Shown here: positions 56,293 through 64,000 of the stretch, one piece after another
Position numbering within the stretch: position 1 is the first letter of the stretch
How the letters are laid out: every line of letters starts with the position of its first letter
Source: Thermotoga neapolitana DSM 4359
GTDB lineage: Bacteria > Thermotogota > Thermotogae > Thermotogales > Thermotogaceae
NCBI RefSeq assembly: GCF_000018945.1
Contig: NC_011978.1
Location: 1,520,729-1,584,728 of the forward strand
Direction of reading: 5' to 3'
Length of the DNA stretch: 64,000 bases
Translations under genes and position numbers: made by a program
The notes under the pieces: model-generated
Database searches by the model: none
What the model was told of the DNA's origin: nothing
Seen by the model: the letters and a program-made list of their open reading frames with translations, nothing else

Positions 56293-56863
56293 ATGCTGAT
56301 TGACAGGGAAAGGGAATGTGAGTTTTTAAGAAGAAAGATTTCAAGCAACAAATCAGAACTTTTGATCATCAGTTGTTGAAAAACTGAGCCACGGTATCAC
56401 CGAGATAGACATCGACTCGATCAACAACCAGAAACTCCACCAGATGCCGTATGGAAAGTTTCTCAGCAAACTGAAGTACAAAGCCGATCAAGTAGGAATC
56501 AGAGTTATTGAAGTGCTCGAAACGCACACCTCACAGACATGTTCTATATGCGGTGCTGTGGACAGATGAAGCCGAGGTTTGTACGTTTGCAAACACTGTG
56601 GTTCGGCGATGAACAAGGATGTAGAGATAGATATCGTAGGAATAAAAGGAAACACCCTATACGTTGGCGAATGTAAGTGGTCAAACAAGAAAATAGATGT
56701 TCGTGTTCTGGATCGATTGAGAAGCAAAGTTCCATACCTTCTAAAGGATCTTCAAGTAGATAATCTCTCCGTTGTTTACTATCTCTTTTCCAGAAGTGGT
56801 TTCGATGGACTAAAAGAGACCGAAGAAGTGAAACTGGTCGAACTCAAAGATCTGTTTCGGTGA
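56293..56863 (+). pseudogene. Archaeal-type ATPase with DUF234-like tail, core replaced by a TnpB fragment
   Basis: ATG 56293 (AAGGGGGA site) begins LIDRERECEFLRRKISSNK, the usual N-terminus of archaeal-type ATPases, and stops after about 28 codons. From about 56610 the C-terminal nuclease-like DUF234 domain resumes (VEIDIVGIKGNTLYVGECKW, with the E-x-K/D pattern of restriction-endonuclease folds) and runs to 56863. The Walker motifs and about 250 middle residues are missing, and a TnpB remnant fills the gap. The gene is dead as an ATPase; the tail has an open frame from ATG 56579 but no obvious ribosome binding site. The inverted repeats upstream belonged to the intact gene. Confidence 0.8.
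56378..56622 (+). mobile_element. TnpB remnant inside the ATPase gene
   Basis: The plus frame reads VEKLSHGITEIDIDSINNQK, then KYKADQVGIRVIEVLETHTSQTCSICGAVDR, a stop codon, and GLYVCKHCGSAMNKDV. This is the C-terminal RuvC/zinc-finger part of an IS200/IS605-type TnpB with the CxxC pairs intact. It joins the ATPase tail at about 56610-56622, where GAINI would be expected. It comes from a different TnpB lineage than the 20.8-kb copy. Confidence 0.82.
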
Positions 56864-57392
56864 GGTCTTCCCATTCACTCTTCAGCAAGCCCATCACGAT
56901 AACGTCGTGATACCTTCCTTCTCTGAAAAGTTCTTGTCTTAAGATACCCTCCACTTTGAAGCCTATTTTCTCGTAAACTCTCTTTGCCCGCTCGTTGAAA
57001 CTGAACACGTGGAGCTTGATCTTGTTCATATTCATCTCGTTGAAAATGAACCGCACCAGTACCCTCATAGCGTCCGTTCCATATCCCTGGCTCCAGTAAG
57101 GCCTCCCCAGAAATATGCCGACCTCTGCCACAGAGTTTTTCCAGTCGATTTTGTTAATGCTGCATCCCCCTATGTACTCTCCATCACTCAACTTCTCGAT
57201 GGCGAACGAGTAGGAATCTGTGCTGAAGGGATTCAAACTTTGGTACCATTTTTCTTCGTCTTCTTTTCTCCACGGAAAAGGAATACCCGGAACGAGGCAC
57301 TTCTTCACTTCAGGATCGTTGGCGAATTCCAGGGCTTTCTCTATGTCTTCTTTTCTGTAGGCCCTGAGCCTCACCAGCTTTCCTTCAAACAT
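56844..57392 (-). CDS. GNAT N-acetyltransferase (RimJ/RimL type)
   Basis: A 182-residue cytosolic acetyl-CoA-dependent acetyltransferase. The N-terminus MFEGKLVRLRAYRKEDIEKA and the acetyl-CoA loop GRPYWSQGYGTDAMRVLVRF (Q/RxxGxG/A motif near residue 95) are typical of RimJ/RimL-like GNATs, which acetylate ribosomal proteins or small amines. The C-terminal NERAKRVYEKIGFKVEG completes the fold. ATG 57392 follows GGAGGGATTCT; the longer frame is not supported. Its end overlaps the broken ATPase tail by 20 bases, and it is divergent from the Xer recombinase gene. Substrate unknown. Confidence 0.9.
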   Translation of the reverse strand: MFEGKLVRLRAYRKEDIEKALEFANDPEVKKCLVPGIPFPWRKEDEEKWYQSLNPFSTDSYSFAIEKLSDGEYIGGCSINKIDWKNSVAEVGIFLGRPYWSQGYGTDAMRVLVRFIFNEMNMNKIKLHVFSFNERAKRVYEKIGFKVEGILRQELFREGRYHDVIVMGLLKSEWEDLTETDL

Positions 57393-57455
57393 AGAATCCC
57401 TCCGTTCGTTTTTTGATTTATAGTGTAACATAAATTATTGGGAAGGTGATCTTCG

Positions 57456-58217
57456 GTGGACGAATACCTGGAGTACCTCAAAGTGGTTAAAAAAAGAAGC
57501 GAAAGGACGCTGTATCAATACAGATCTATTCTAAGAGAATTCACCAGGTTCGAGCCCATCACTCCAGAAACCTGGAAGGAGTATCTCAACACAATATCGA
57601 AGAACGCTCCCGCTACCCAGAGGAACAAGCTCGTCGTTGTGAAGAACTACCTGAACTGGAGAGCGGATAGAGGACTGCTGAACGCGGAAGAGCGCTTCTG
57701 GAACGAAGCAGAGCCTCCCCGTCATACGGTGTTACCAAAAGCCATTGAACTCGATGAAGTCCGTCGTATTATCGAAGCGTGTGACAACCCTCTGTACAGA
57801 GCGATATTCAAAGTGCTCGCCAATACCGGGATGCGAGTATCGGAGATTGTGAATCTGTCAGTTCACGATATTTCGGTGAACGAAACTGCCAGGATAAGAA
57901 TAAAGGGAAAGGGAAACAAGGAAAGAATCATCAACGTCTCAAAGGAACTGGTAGAAGAACTCATGAATTCCGGCTTTTTCGAGAAGAAACCTTCCGTTCG
58001 ATCGATACAGAGAGCCGTCAAAAGATACGCAAGGAAAGCGGGTATAAAGAAAAAAGTGACTCCCCACATATTCAGACATTCTTTCGCTGTGGCGCTGATT
58101 GAACGAGGTGTTCCCCTGAACAAGATTCAGGCCCTTCTGGGTCACGCAAACATCTCCACCACTTCTATATACCTAAAGATAGCAAGTGAAGGAATTGAGA
58201 TTCCAAAAATTATTTAA
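57456..58217 (+). CDS. Xer-type tyrosine recombinase
   Basis: A 253-residue integrase-family recombinase. All catalytic residues are present: Arg127 in NTGMRVSEI, Lys152 in KGKGNKER, His204 and Arg207 in HIFRHSF, His230 in LGHANIS and the nucleophile Tyr239 in TSIYLK. The N-terminal SAM-like core-binding domain spans residues 1-85. It is short, as in archaeal XerA, and I recall it as the T. maritima TM0967 Xer protein that would resolve chromosome dimers at dif. GTG 57456 follows GGGAAGGTGA. It is not next to an element or phage, which supports a housekeeping role. Confidence 0.92.
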   Translation: MDEYLEYLKVVKKRSERTLYQYRSILREFTRFEPITPETWKEYLNTISKNAPATQRNKLVVVKNYLNWRADRGLLNAEERFWNEAEPPRHTVLPKAIELDEVRRIIEACDNPLYRAIFKVLANTGMRVSEIVNLSVHDISVNETARIRIKGKGNKERIINVSKELVEELMNSGFFEKKPSVRSIQRAVKRYARKAGIKKKVTPHIFRHSFAVALIERGVPLNKIQALLGHANISTTSIYLKIASEGIEIPKII

Positions 58218-58395
58218 TGAAATAAATGACAATAACGATTTTGAAACAAAGAAGATATTAATATTTGCTAATCTAAACTAATATTAAACAATATACTCTT
58301 TGTTATTTAATTTACCCTAAATTTTACTATTCAATATTTATAATTATGTACAACTTGATTGCGTAAACTAATATTACTGGAACATTGCCAGAACA
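58218..58395. other. Very A+T-rich spacer after the Xer gene
   Basis: A 178-bp gap between convergent genes that is extremely A+T rich. It repeats AAACTAATATTA (near 58277) and AAACTAATATTAC (near 58365), plus several AATATT/TATTTA strings. No terminator hairpin or coding frame was seen. Confidence 0.7.
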
Positions 58396-59202
58396 TTACT
58401 TTGACATACCCTCTATCGTCCTGTTCAGCTTTCCGCTGGCAAAACCTTCCAGATCCAGCGTCACAAAAGAAAAACCGATCTTCTGAAGTGCCAATACAAT
58501 ATCTGTTCTTTTGCCCATGAGGAGTTCCATCTCATCTCTTCCCACTTCGACAACAGCGGTTTTGTACGGGAAAAATCTCACCCTCACCTCTCTGAATCCC
58601 AGTTCTCTGAGAAAGTTCTCCGCTTTTTCCACCATTCGAACGCGCTCTTCGTTCAATCCAAATCCGTAAGGAAACCTCGAACACAGACAGGCCATGGCGG
58701 GTTTGTCCCAAGTTGGAAGCCCCAGCTTCTTGGAGTACTCTCTTATCTCTTCCTTCGTCACTTCAAAATCTATGAAGGGATGCCAGATGCCGTCTTCCGT
58801 GGATGCCTTCACTCCCGGCCTGTAATCCTGAAGGTCTGAAAAATTCAACCCATCAGCTATCACATCGAAACCATTCTCCCTTGCCCAGTTCTTTACGATG
58901 TTGTCTCTCAGCTTTCTGCACAGGTAACACCTGTCTGGAGGATTCTCTATGAGGTGTCTGCTCTTGAGCTCGTTCAGTTCGATGAATTCATGCCTTATTC
59001 CAATGAGATTTGCCAGATTCTTCGCTTCTTCTATCTCTTTTCTTGGAATCACCGGGGAGTCTATCGTGAGTGCCACGGCGTTTTTTCCCAGCACTTCACG
59101 TGCCAGTTTCGCTAAAAGGGTGCTGTCGACCCCACCGGAGAACATGACGACGAGTTTTTTCTTGCTTTTAATAGCTTCACTTATTCTCTGAAGTTTATCC
59201 AT
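58396..59202 (-). CDS. larE: LarE sulfur insertase for nickel-pincer nucleotide synthesis
   Basis: A 268-residue cytosolic PP-loop ATP pyrophosphatase. It adenylates a carboxylate of the pyridinium precursor and inserts sulfur, forming thiocarboxylates of the nickel-pincer nucleotide cofactor. The PP-loop VMFSGGVDSTLLAKL lies near residue 20. Cysteines occur in PDRCYLCRK near 92 and in the C-x-C motif MACLCSRFPYG near 170. LarE proteins with clustered cysteines use a [4Fe-4S] cluster as sulfur carrier rather than sacrificing one cysteine; a T. maritima LarE is reported to be of this type. The start overlaps the larB stop by eight bases. Confidence 0.93.
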   Translation of the reverse strand: MDKLQRISEAIKSKKKLVVMFSGGVDSTLLAKLAREVLGKNAVALTIDSPVIPRKEIEEAKNLANLIGIRHEFIELNELKSRHLIENPPDRCYLCRKLRDNIVKNWARENGFDVIADGLNFSDLQDYRPGVKASTEDGIWHPFIDFEVTKEEIREYSKKLGLPTWDKPAMACLCSRFPYGFGLNEERVRMVEKAENFLRELGFREVRVRFFPYKTAVVEVGRDEMELLMGKRTDIVLALQKIGFSFVTLDLEGFASGKLNRTIEGMSK

Positions 59203-59950
59203 CTTTCCTTATCCTCCTTAAAATTCTCACGGCGGCCGCTGCGGCTCCAACGGTGTTCCCTATGTTCACCACAACAAGACCCGGAACACACGTTTGAAGC
59301 ATCGTGGAAAGCGCTCCCAGTCCCTCTCCACCGAATCCATAACCAACGGGTGTGGGAACGGCTATCACCGGAAGATCTGTGAGAGAAGCTATGAGAGAAG
59401 GAAGAATTCCTTCCATTCCGGCAAAGACTATGAGAAGGTCAGAATCTTCTGTCTTGCTGAGTGCGTAAAAGGATCTGTGTATCCCCGCAACTCCCGCGTC
59501 GTAAACCTTCTGAACGTTGACACCGAGTTCTTCAAGTATGAGAGAAGTCTCCTCGGCGAAGGGAACATCAGAAGTTCCAGCAGTTATCACTCCAACTTTT
59601 CCGTTCAACTTTTCCAGAGTTGTATTTTCTCTCTTTAAAACCACGAGTCTCCCAGCTTCTTTTATCACGTAGCCAAAAAATCTATCTTTCAACTCCCGTT
59701 TTTTCTCCTCGTCCAGACCGGAGACAAAGGCGATTCCCTTTCTCTCTAAAAACTTCTCCACAGCGGCTATCGTCTGCTCCTTAGTTTTCCCCAGTGCAAA
59801 GACGATTTCGGGAAATCCCTGCCTTTTGTCTCTTTCCATGTCGAGCATCAACTCGTTTGTTCTTTCAAAAAATTTGCTCAAAATCTTCTCTTCCGCTTCT
59901 TGAATGGTTATCTCACCACTTGCGAGAGATCTCAGTACATCTTCAAACAT
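59195..59950 (-). CDS. larB: LarB, nicotinate-nucleotide carboxylase/hydrolase
   Basis: A 251-residue PurE-like enzyme that carboxylates nicotinic acid adenine dinucleotide at C5 and hydrolyses its phosphoanhydride, the first step of nickel-pincer nucleotide synthesis. The AIR-carboxylase-like core is clear: [15 protein letters not shown] near residue 120, [11 protein letters not shown] near 145 and [15 protein letters not shown] near 170. The N-terminal helices ([14 protein letters not shown]) match LarB. ATG 59950 fits GGAGGTTCGAAACG; the longer frame runs into larC. It lies in the order larC-larB-larE with overlapping ends, so all three are co-translated. The lactate racemase gene larA itself is not in the window. 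Confidence 0.93.
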
Positions 59951-61151
59951 CGTTTCGAACCTCCGAAACACTCTTGTAGACCGCTCTGTATACTTCTTTG
60001 AGAGGAATTCCTTTCTCCTGTGCAACCTTCTTGCAAGCCTCGTACTCTGGTGAGATGTTCACGATCTCCGAATCGAAACTCGCTATCTTGACTGGAATCT
60101 CCCCGTATTCGGTCTTTACCGTCTTCAATGTGCGGGTCGCTTCTACCTTTTCGGGATAGAAAACCCTCGCACCTATGCTGGTGCTTTCTTTGAAGAGCAG
60201 TTTCAGGATCTCATCTTTTTTCGACTCGTGACAGAGAACAGAAACCTTGACAGCCGGACGGTTCTTCTTCATGTATATGGGTGTGAAGAAGACATCCTTT
60301 GCCCCCGCTTCAAACAGTCTCTCCATGAGATGACCGAACAGCTGTGGATTCATATCGTCCACATTCGTTTCTATGAGAACATCTCCGGTTCTTTCGGAGG
60401 GTTCGATGTAACCGAGATACCCCCTCAAAACGTTCGGTATTTCGAGATCCATCGTCCCAGCTCCGTATCCCACTTTTTCTACTCTCAAGATCGGTGTCCT
60501 GAACTCGTCAACCAGGATCTTCAAGATCACTGCTCCCGTCGGCGTGACCAGTTCCGCGCGCACTTTCTGATCCATATAGATCGGAATGCCTTTCAGCAGC
60601 TCAGCGGTGGCTGGAGCGGGAACCGGGTATCTGCCGTGTTCTGTCATCACAAAACCGCTTCCCGTGTTGACAGTGCCACAGAAAACCTTCTCTACTTCGA
60701 GAAGCTCCAATCCAACTACAGCTCCCGCGATCTCTATCACAGCGTCCATGGCCCCAACTTCGTGGAAATGAACCTTTTCTTTTGAGAGGCCGTGGATCTT
60801 GCTTTCCGCTTCTGCGAGAGCTTCAAACATCCTTATCGCTTTCTCTTTCAAAGGATCTTCGAGTCTGCTGAGTACTTCAACGATCTCGGAGAGATGTCTT
60901 CCATGGTGATGGTGGTGATCATGATCCGACACAATGTGATCCTCGTGGTGCTCTTTTCTAGGGAAAACAACGTCAACTTTTGTGGCGGTTACTCCTTTTT
61001 TGTTTACCTTTTTCACCACGAGATCGAATTCGACGTTGAGCTTTTCAAGACGGGATTTTATCTTTTCTGGATCCACCCCAAGATCGACCAAAAGGCCAAG
61101 GAACATGTCCCCAGATATCCCTGAGAAAGGATCGAGATATAGTATCCTCAT
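59943..61151 (-). CDS. larC: LarC, nickel insertase, single-frame form
   Basis: A 402-residue CTP-dependent enzyme that inserts nickel into the pincer cofactor. The N-terminal [18 protein letters not shown] matches LarC1. A histidine-rich loop ([11 protein letters not shown] near residues 75-85) likely binds nickel, and the C-terminal half ([18 protein letters not shown] onward) matches LarC2. In Lactiplantibacillus the two parts are joined by ribosomal frameshifting, whereas here one continuous frame encodes both. ATG 61151 follows GGAGGTGCGAATACG. A TATACT box (61188-61183) may be the -10 element. The operon presumably serves LarA-type racemases encoded elsewhere. Confidence 0.94.
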
Positions 61152-61295
61152 CGTATTCGCACCTCCATATCTTTTTTAAGTAAGTATACACTAATTCTTG
61201 ATGCGAACTAAGTAACAGTTGATTTAAATTGGGAAGCTTCGAAGCATCCTTGCCGCAAAATAATAATGGAGAACCCAACAAGGAGGGCATGTACA

Positions 61296-62939
61296 ATGCG
61301 CTGGGAAGAGGTTGAACCGGTTGTTCGAGAACTTCTGGATTTTCAGATCAGTTCTCCTGAAGAATTCAGAACCTTCATCAACAAAGTGACGGACTTCTTC
61401 GACCGGGTAAGAGAAGAACACGGATGGCTCTACATCAAAATGACTGTGAACGCAGACAAGGAAGAGTTCGCAAAAGCTTACGAGGAGTTCCAAAAAGAGA
61501 TCGTGGCAAAACTCAAGCCTTACGAACAGAAGATAAAAGAGAAAATCGTAGAAAACGAACACTTCGCTCCGCGTGGTTACGAACACATGATAAAGGTGAT
61601 CAAAAACGATGTGGAACTGTTCAGAGAGGAAAACGTTCCTCTTCAGGTGAAAGAGAGTATCCTCTCTAGAAACTACGGCACGATCGTGGGAAACATCGAA
61701 GTCGATTTCGAAGGAGAGAAAAAGACGCTTCAGCAGCTTTCCGTGTACCTGAGAGATCCCGACAGATCTACGAGGGAACTCGCCTGGAGGAAAAGGTACG
61801 AAGGAATCTGGGAAGTACGGGACAAGCTCAACAAACTCTTCGACGAACTCAAAGAAATCAGGCACCAGCAGGCCCTGAACGCGGGTTTTTCCAACTACAG
61901 AGATTACATGCACAGACTTAAGAGCAGGTTCGAATACACCCCGGAAGACCTGTACCGTTTCCACGAAGCGGTGGAAAAAGAAGTCGTTCCCTATCTGGTG
62001 GAAAGAACAAAAATCAGGCAGAGAAAGCTGGGAATCGAAAGCGTCAGACCCTGGGATACAGCGGTAGATGTGGATGGAAAGGTCTTGAAACCTTTTTCCT
62101 CAGTGGAAGAATTCATGGAAAAAACCGAGAGAGCACTCAAAAGGTTGAACCCCACCTTCGCGGAAAGATTTCGCCTCATGAGGGAAAAGAATCTCCTTGA
62201 CCTTGAAAACAGAAAAGGAAAAGCTCCTGGTGGATACAACCACACGCTTCCAAAGACGGGAGCTCCCTTCATCTTCATGAACGCGGTGGGACAACCGGGG
62301 GATGTGAGGACGATCTTTCACGAACTGGGACACTCGATGCACTCGTTTGAAACGCTGAGCCTTCCGGTCTTTTACAGACCGCATAGAATGGAAGTTGCGG
62401 AGCTCGCCTCCATGTCGTTGGAACTCATCTCCATGGAATACTGGGACGAGTTCTACACCGACCCCGAGGATCTGAAAAAGGCAAAGATCGAAGAACTCGA
62501 AGGTGCACTCTACTTTCTGCCGTGGTGCATGATCGTGGACGCCTTCCAGCACTGGATCTACACCAACCCAGATCACACACCAAAAGAAAGGGACGAGTAC
62601 TTCGCTTATTTGATGGACAGATTCAACCCGGGAGTGGACTGGAGCGATCTGGACGAAGAAAAGAAAACGAGGTGGCTCTTTCAGCTTCACATCTTCGAAG
62701 TACCTTTCTACTACATCGAGTACGGCATAGCACAGATAGGAGCCCTGGCAATTTACAGGAACTACATAGAAGATCCAGAAAAAACACTGAAAGACTATCA
62801 GAGATTTTTATCCGTGGGATGTTCGATGCCGGTGGACGAAGTTTATAAAACCGCGGGAATAGAGCTCAAATTCTCGAGGGATTACATAAGAGAGATCGTG
62901 GATTTTGTGGCAAAACAGATCGAAGAAATAGAAAAATGA
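61296..62939 (+). CDS. M3-family oligoendopeptidase (PepF-like)
   Basis: A 547-residue cytosolic zinc metallopeptidase that degrades short peptides. The M3 signature FHELGHSMHSFE near residue 340 provides HExxH, with the third ligand in MEVAELASMSLELISME about 25 residues later. The helical N-terminal half that closes the narrow cleft matches oligoendopeptidase F. The catalytic-channel tyrosines lie in HIFEVPFYYIEYGIAQIGA near 475. ATG 61296 is nine bases after AAGGAGG; an upstream in-frame ATG at 61266 lacks a site. It is divergent from larC and ends at a strong terminator. A role in peptide recycling is standard for the family. Confidence 0.92.
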   Translation: MRWEEVEPVVRELLDFQISSPEEFRTFINKVTDFFDRVREEHGWLYIKMTVNADKEEFAKAYEEFQKEIVAKLKPYEQKIKEKIVENEHFAPRGYEHMIKVIKNDVELFREENVPLQVKESILSRNYGTIVGNIEVDFEGEKKTLQQLSVYLRDPDRSTRELAWRKRYEGIWEVRDKLNKLFDELKEIRHQQALNAGFSNYRDYMHRLKSRFEYTPEDLYRFHEAVEKEVVPYLVERTKIRQRKLGIESVRPWDTAVDVDGKVLKPFSSVEEFMEKTERALKRLNPTFAERFRLMREKNLLDLENRKGKAPGGYNHTLPKTGAPFIFMNAVGQPGDVRTIFHELGHSMHSFETLSLPVFYRPHRMEVAELASMSLELISMEYWDEFYTDPEDLKKAKIEELEGALYFLPWCMIVDAFQHWIYTNPDHTPKERDEYFAYLMDRFNPGVDWSDLDEEKKTRWLFQLHIFEVPFYYIEYGIAQIGALAIYRNYIEDPEKTLKDYQRFLSVGCSMPVDEVYKTAGIELKFSRDYIREIVDFVAKQIEEIEK

Positions 62940-62940
62940 A

Positions 62941-62963
62941 GCCCTGGCAATGCCAGGGCTTTT
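62941..62963. terminator. Terminator after the oligoendopeptidase gene
   Basis: GCCCTGGCA (62941-62949) and TGCCAGGGC (62951-62959) form a perfect 9-bp stem followed by TTTT. It also lies at the end of the convergent TPM gene. Confidence 0.93.
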
Positions 62964-63679
62964 CACCATCCCCTCGAAGCACCTCCACCACCGGAAGATC
63001 CTTCACCGAATCCCCCAAAACCTCCTGATCCACCTCTGGAACCACCGAACCCACCAGGAAACCTTGGGCCTCTGTACCAGCGCCTTCCTCTTCCCATGAT
63101 GGAAGAGAAGATGATGAACGCGATGACAATTACAATGATCGAAATACCGCTGATGTCCGTTCCTCTTTCAGGAAGATCAGAAGTCCCGGTGAGTTCCACT
63201 CCGTACTCTTTCGCCACCTCGTTCGCGATGGCAAGGTAGCCGTAATAGATCCCTTTCGAGTACTCTCCGTTTTTGAAATAGGGAATCACGTATTCATCGA
63301 GGATCCTTCCCGCTTTTCCATCTGGAATGGCACCTTCCAGACCGTAACCAACTTCTATTCTCACCTTTCTGTCGTTCATGGCAACGAGGAGCAGCACACC
63401 GTTGTTCTTCTCTTTTTGTCCTATTCCCCACTCTCTGAAAAGCCGATTCGCATACTCTTCGACCGTGAGGCCGGAGAGGGAAGGTACAACGACAACCACC
63501 ACCTGGGCTGTCGTTTTGTTTTCCAATTCTTTTCCAACGGAGATGATCTTTTCCACGGTAGTTTTATCGAGAACACCTACGTAGTCGTTCACGTACTTGT
63601 ACGGGGTCGGCTTTGGAAATTCAACTGAAAGCAAAAGAACCGATGAAACAATGAAAATCAACAGAAAGATCTTTCTCAT
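62963..63679 (-). CDS. TPM-domain membrane protein (YgcG-like)
   Basis: A 238-residue envelope protein. Signal peptide MRKIFLLIFIVSSVLLLSVEFP is followed by a TPM (TLP18.3/Psb32/MOLO-1) domain of about 145 residues, with VNDYVGVLDKTTVEKI at its start and NNGVLLLVAMNDRKVRIEVGYGLEG in the middle. A membrane helix (ISGISIIVIVIAFIIFSS near 175) leads to a glycine-serine-rich tail ending GGGGASRGW. The arrangement matches the YgcG group, which is nearly always paired with LemA, as here: the start codon overlaps the lemA stop. The role may be in membrane-protein quality control or stress; it is not established. Confidence 0.9.
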   Translation of the reverse strand: MRKIFLLIFIVSSVLLLSVEFPKPTPYKYVNDYVGVLDKTTVEKIISVGKELENKTTAQVVVVVVPSLSGLTVEEYANRLFREWGIGQKEKNNGVLLLVAMNDRKVRIEVGYGLEGAIPDGKAGRILDEYVIPYFKNGEYSKGIYYGYLAIANEVAKEYGVELTGTSDLPERGTDISGISIIVIVIAFIIFSSIMGRGRRWYRGPRFPGGFGGSRGGSGGFGGFGEGSSGGGGASRGW

Positions 63680-64000
63680 CAGAACTTCACCTCGGGAACT
63701 TCCTCGGCTCCCGGTTTCGCTTCAAAGTACTGCTTTTCTTCGAATCCGAACATCTTCGCGAAGATCACACCGGGGAATTTTTTTATAGCGGTGTTGTATT
63801 TCTTCACCGCTTCGTTGTAGTCTCTTCTTGCAACGGCGATTCTGTTCTCTGTTCCGGCGAGCTCATCCATGAGCTGTCGGAAGTTTGCGTCTGCCTTCAG
63901 ATTTGGATAGTTCTCGGCTATGGCAAGTAGTCTCGAAAGGGCCGAAGAAAGCTCTGCATCGGCCTGAGCACTTTCCTGAGGAGTTTTCGCACCTATCAAC
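63679..64000 (-). CDS. lemA: LemA family protein, C-terminal part
   Basis: About 106 codons of the 3' part of a lemA-type gene run off the right edge. The helical-bundle signature is clear: LLAIAENYPNLKADANFRQLM, then ELAGTENRIAVARRDYNEAVKKYN and FPGVIFAKMFGF, ending in a short acidic tail. LemA proteins are anchored by an N-terminal membrane helix (outside this window) with a four-helix coiled-coil domain outside the cytoplasm. It overlaps the TPM gene start by one base and the two form a standard operon. Function unresolved. Confidence 0.93.
   Translation of the reverse strand, partial: LIGAKTPQESAQADAELSSALSRLLAIAENYPNLKADANFRQLMDELAGTENRIAVARRDYNEAVKKYNTAIKKFPGVIFAKMFGFEEKQYFEAKPGAEEVPEVKF

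Noticed and set aside
57456-58217. Phage or integron integrase
   Set aside because: The protein is short, lacks the extra domains of phage integrases, and has no attachment repeats or phage genes around it, so a Xer role is more likely.
59943-61151. LarC1/LarC2 ribosomal frameshift
   Set aside because: The gene is one uninterrupted frame through both domains.
61224-61964. 246-codon minus-strand frame opposite the oligoendopeptidase gene
   Set aside because: It is the complement of a clear M3 peptidase coding region, and the Phe/Val-rich product is an antisense artefact.

Overview
The window looks like a chromosomal segment of a hyperthermophilic Thermotoga close to T. maritima / T. petrophila. 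The reasons are the near-universal AGA arginine codons, strong GGAGG-type ribosome binding sites, tightly packed operons, and a gene order (esterase, glutamate dehydrogenase, DUF505, nucleotidyltransferase, cupin, aldo/keto reductases, TusA/DsrEFH, Xer recombinase, Lar genes, oligoendopeptidase, TPM/LemA) that I recall as the T. maritima block from about TM1022 down to TM0961. Locus numbers are from memory, not from a search.

Layout. (1) 1-20 kb is mostly core: a hydrolase and MFS pair, two secreted proteins of unknown function, an EamA exporter, glutamate dehydrogenase, DUF505, a secreted HExxH peptidase, a divergent nucleotidyltransferase/archaeal-type ATPase pair with tandem palindromes between them, then a cupin/aldo-keto reductase/MFS cluster facing an AraC regulator. 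(2) 20-32.8 kb is accessory and scarred: a DUF438 gene split cleanly by a TnpB-only IS200/IS605-type element, an MNT/HEPN toxin-antitoxin pair, an ArsR-permease-thioredoxin arsenic-type operon, a frameshifted lipoprotein, a second TnpB remnant, a 1,290-residue secreted coiled-coil/propeller protein and a duplicated HEPN tail. (3) 31-42.7 kb is a defence island: a DUF262/HNH (GmrSD-like) gene convergent with a four-gene coupled operon of DUF1156 DNA methyltransferase, DUF499 ATPase, an unrecognised 169-residue protein and an SNF2 helicase with a DUF3883/PD-(D/E)xK-like tail. (4) 42.8-48.7 kb holds a bacterial alpha-2-macroglobulin with a CxEQ thioester motif, a small HExxH protein and a frameshifted DUF1175 gene. 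(5) 48.9-51.8 kb is a sulfur-relay operon (TusA, YeeE/TsuA transporter, DsrE, DsrF, DsrH) followed by an unusual fusion of an ArsR-like helix-turn-helix with a TusA domain. (6) 51.8-56.9 kb is a patchwork of truncated genes (AEC transporter, GntR/UTRA, chemoreceptor, ATPase, TnpB) around an unrecognised membrane protein and a MASE3-GGDEF cyclase. (7) 56.8-64 kb is core again: GNAT, Xer recombinase, larC-larB-larE, oligoendopeptidase F, TPM protein and LemA, which runs off the edge.

How the parts may work together. The sulfur operon would import thiosulfate and pass sulfane sulfur through TusA and DsrEFH, with the HTH-TusA fusion as a plausible persulfide-reading regulator. The methyltransferase/ATPase/helicase operon resembles the predicted COG1743/COG1483-type (Hma-like) defence systems, and its DUF262/HNH neighbour could add modification-dependent restriction. 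The three TnpB loci, single-base frameshifts and gene fragments show repeated insertion and decay in the accessory segments. I saw no rRNA, tRNA or CRISPR array.
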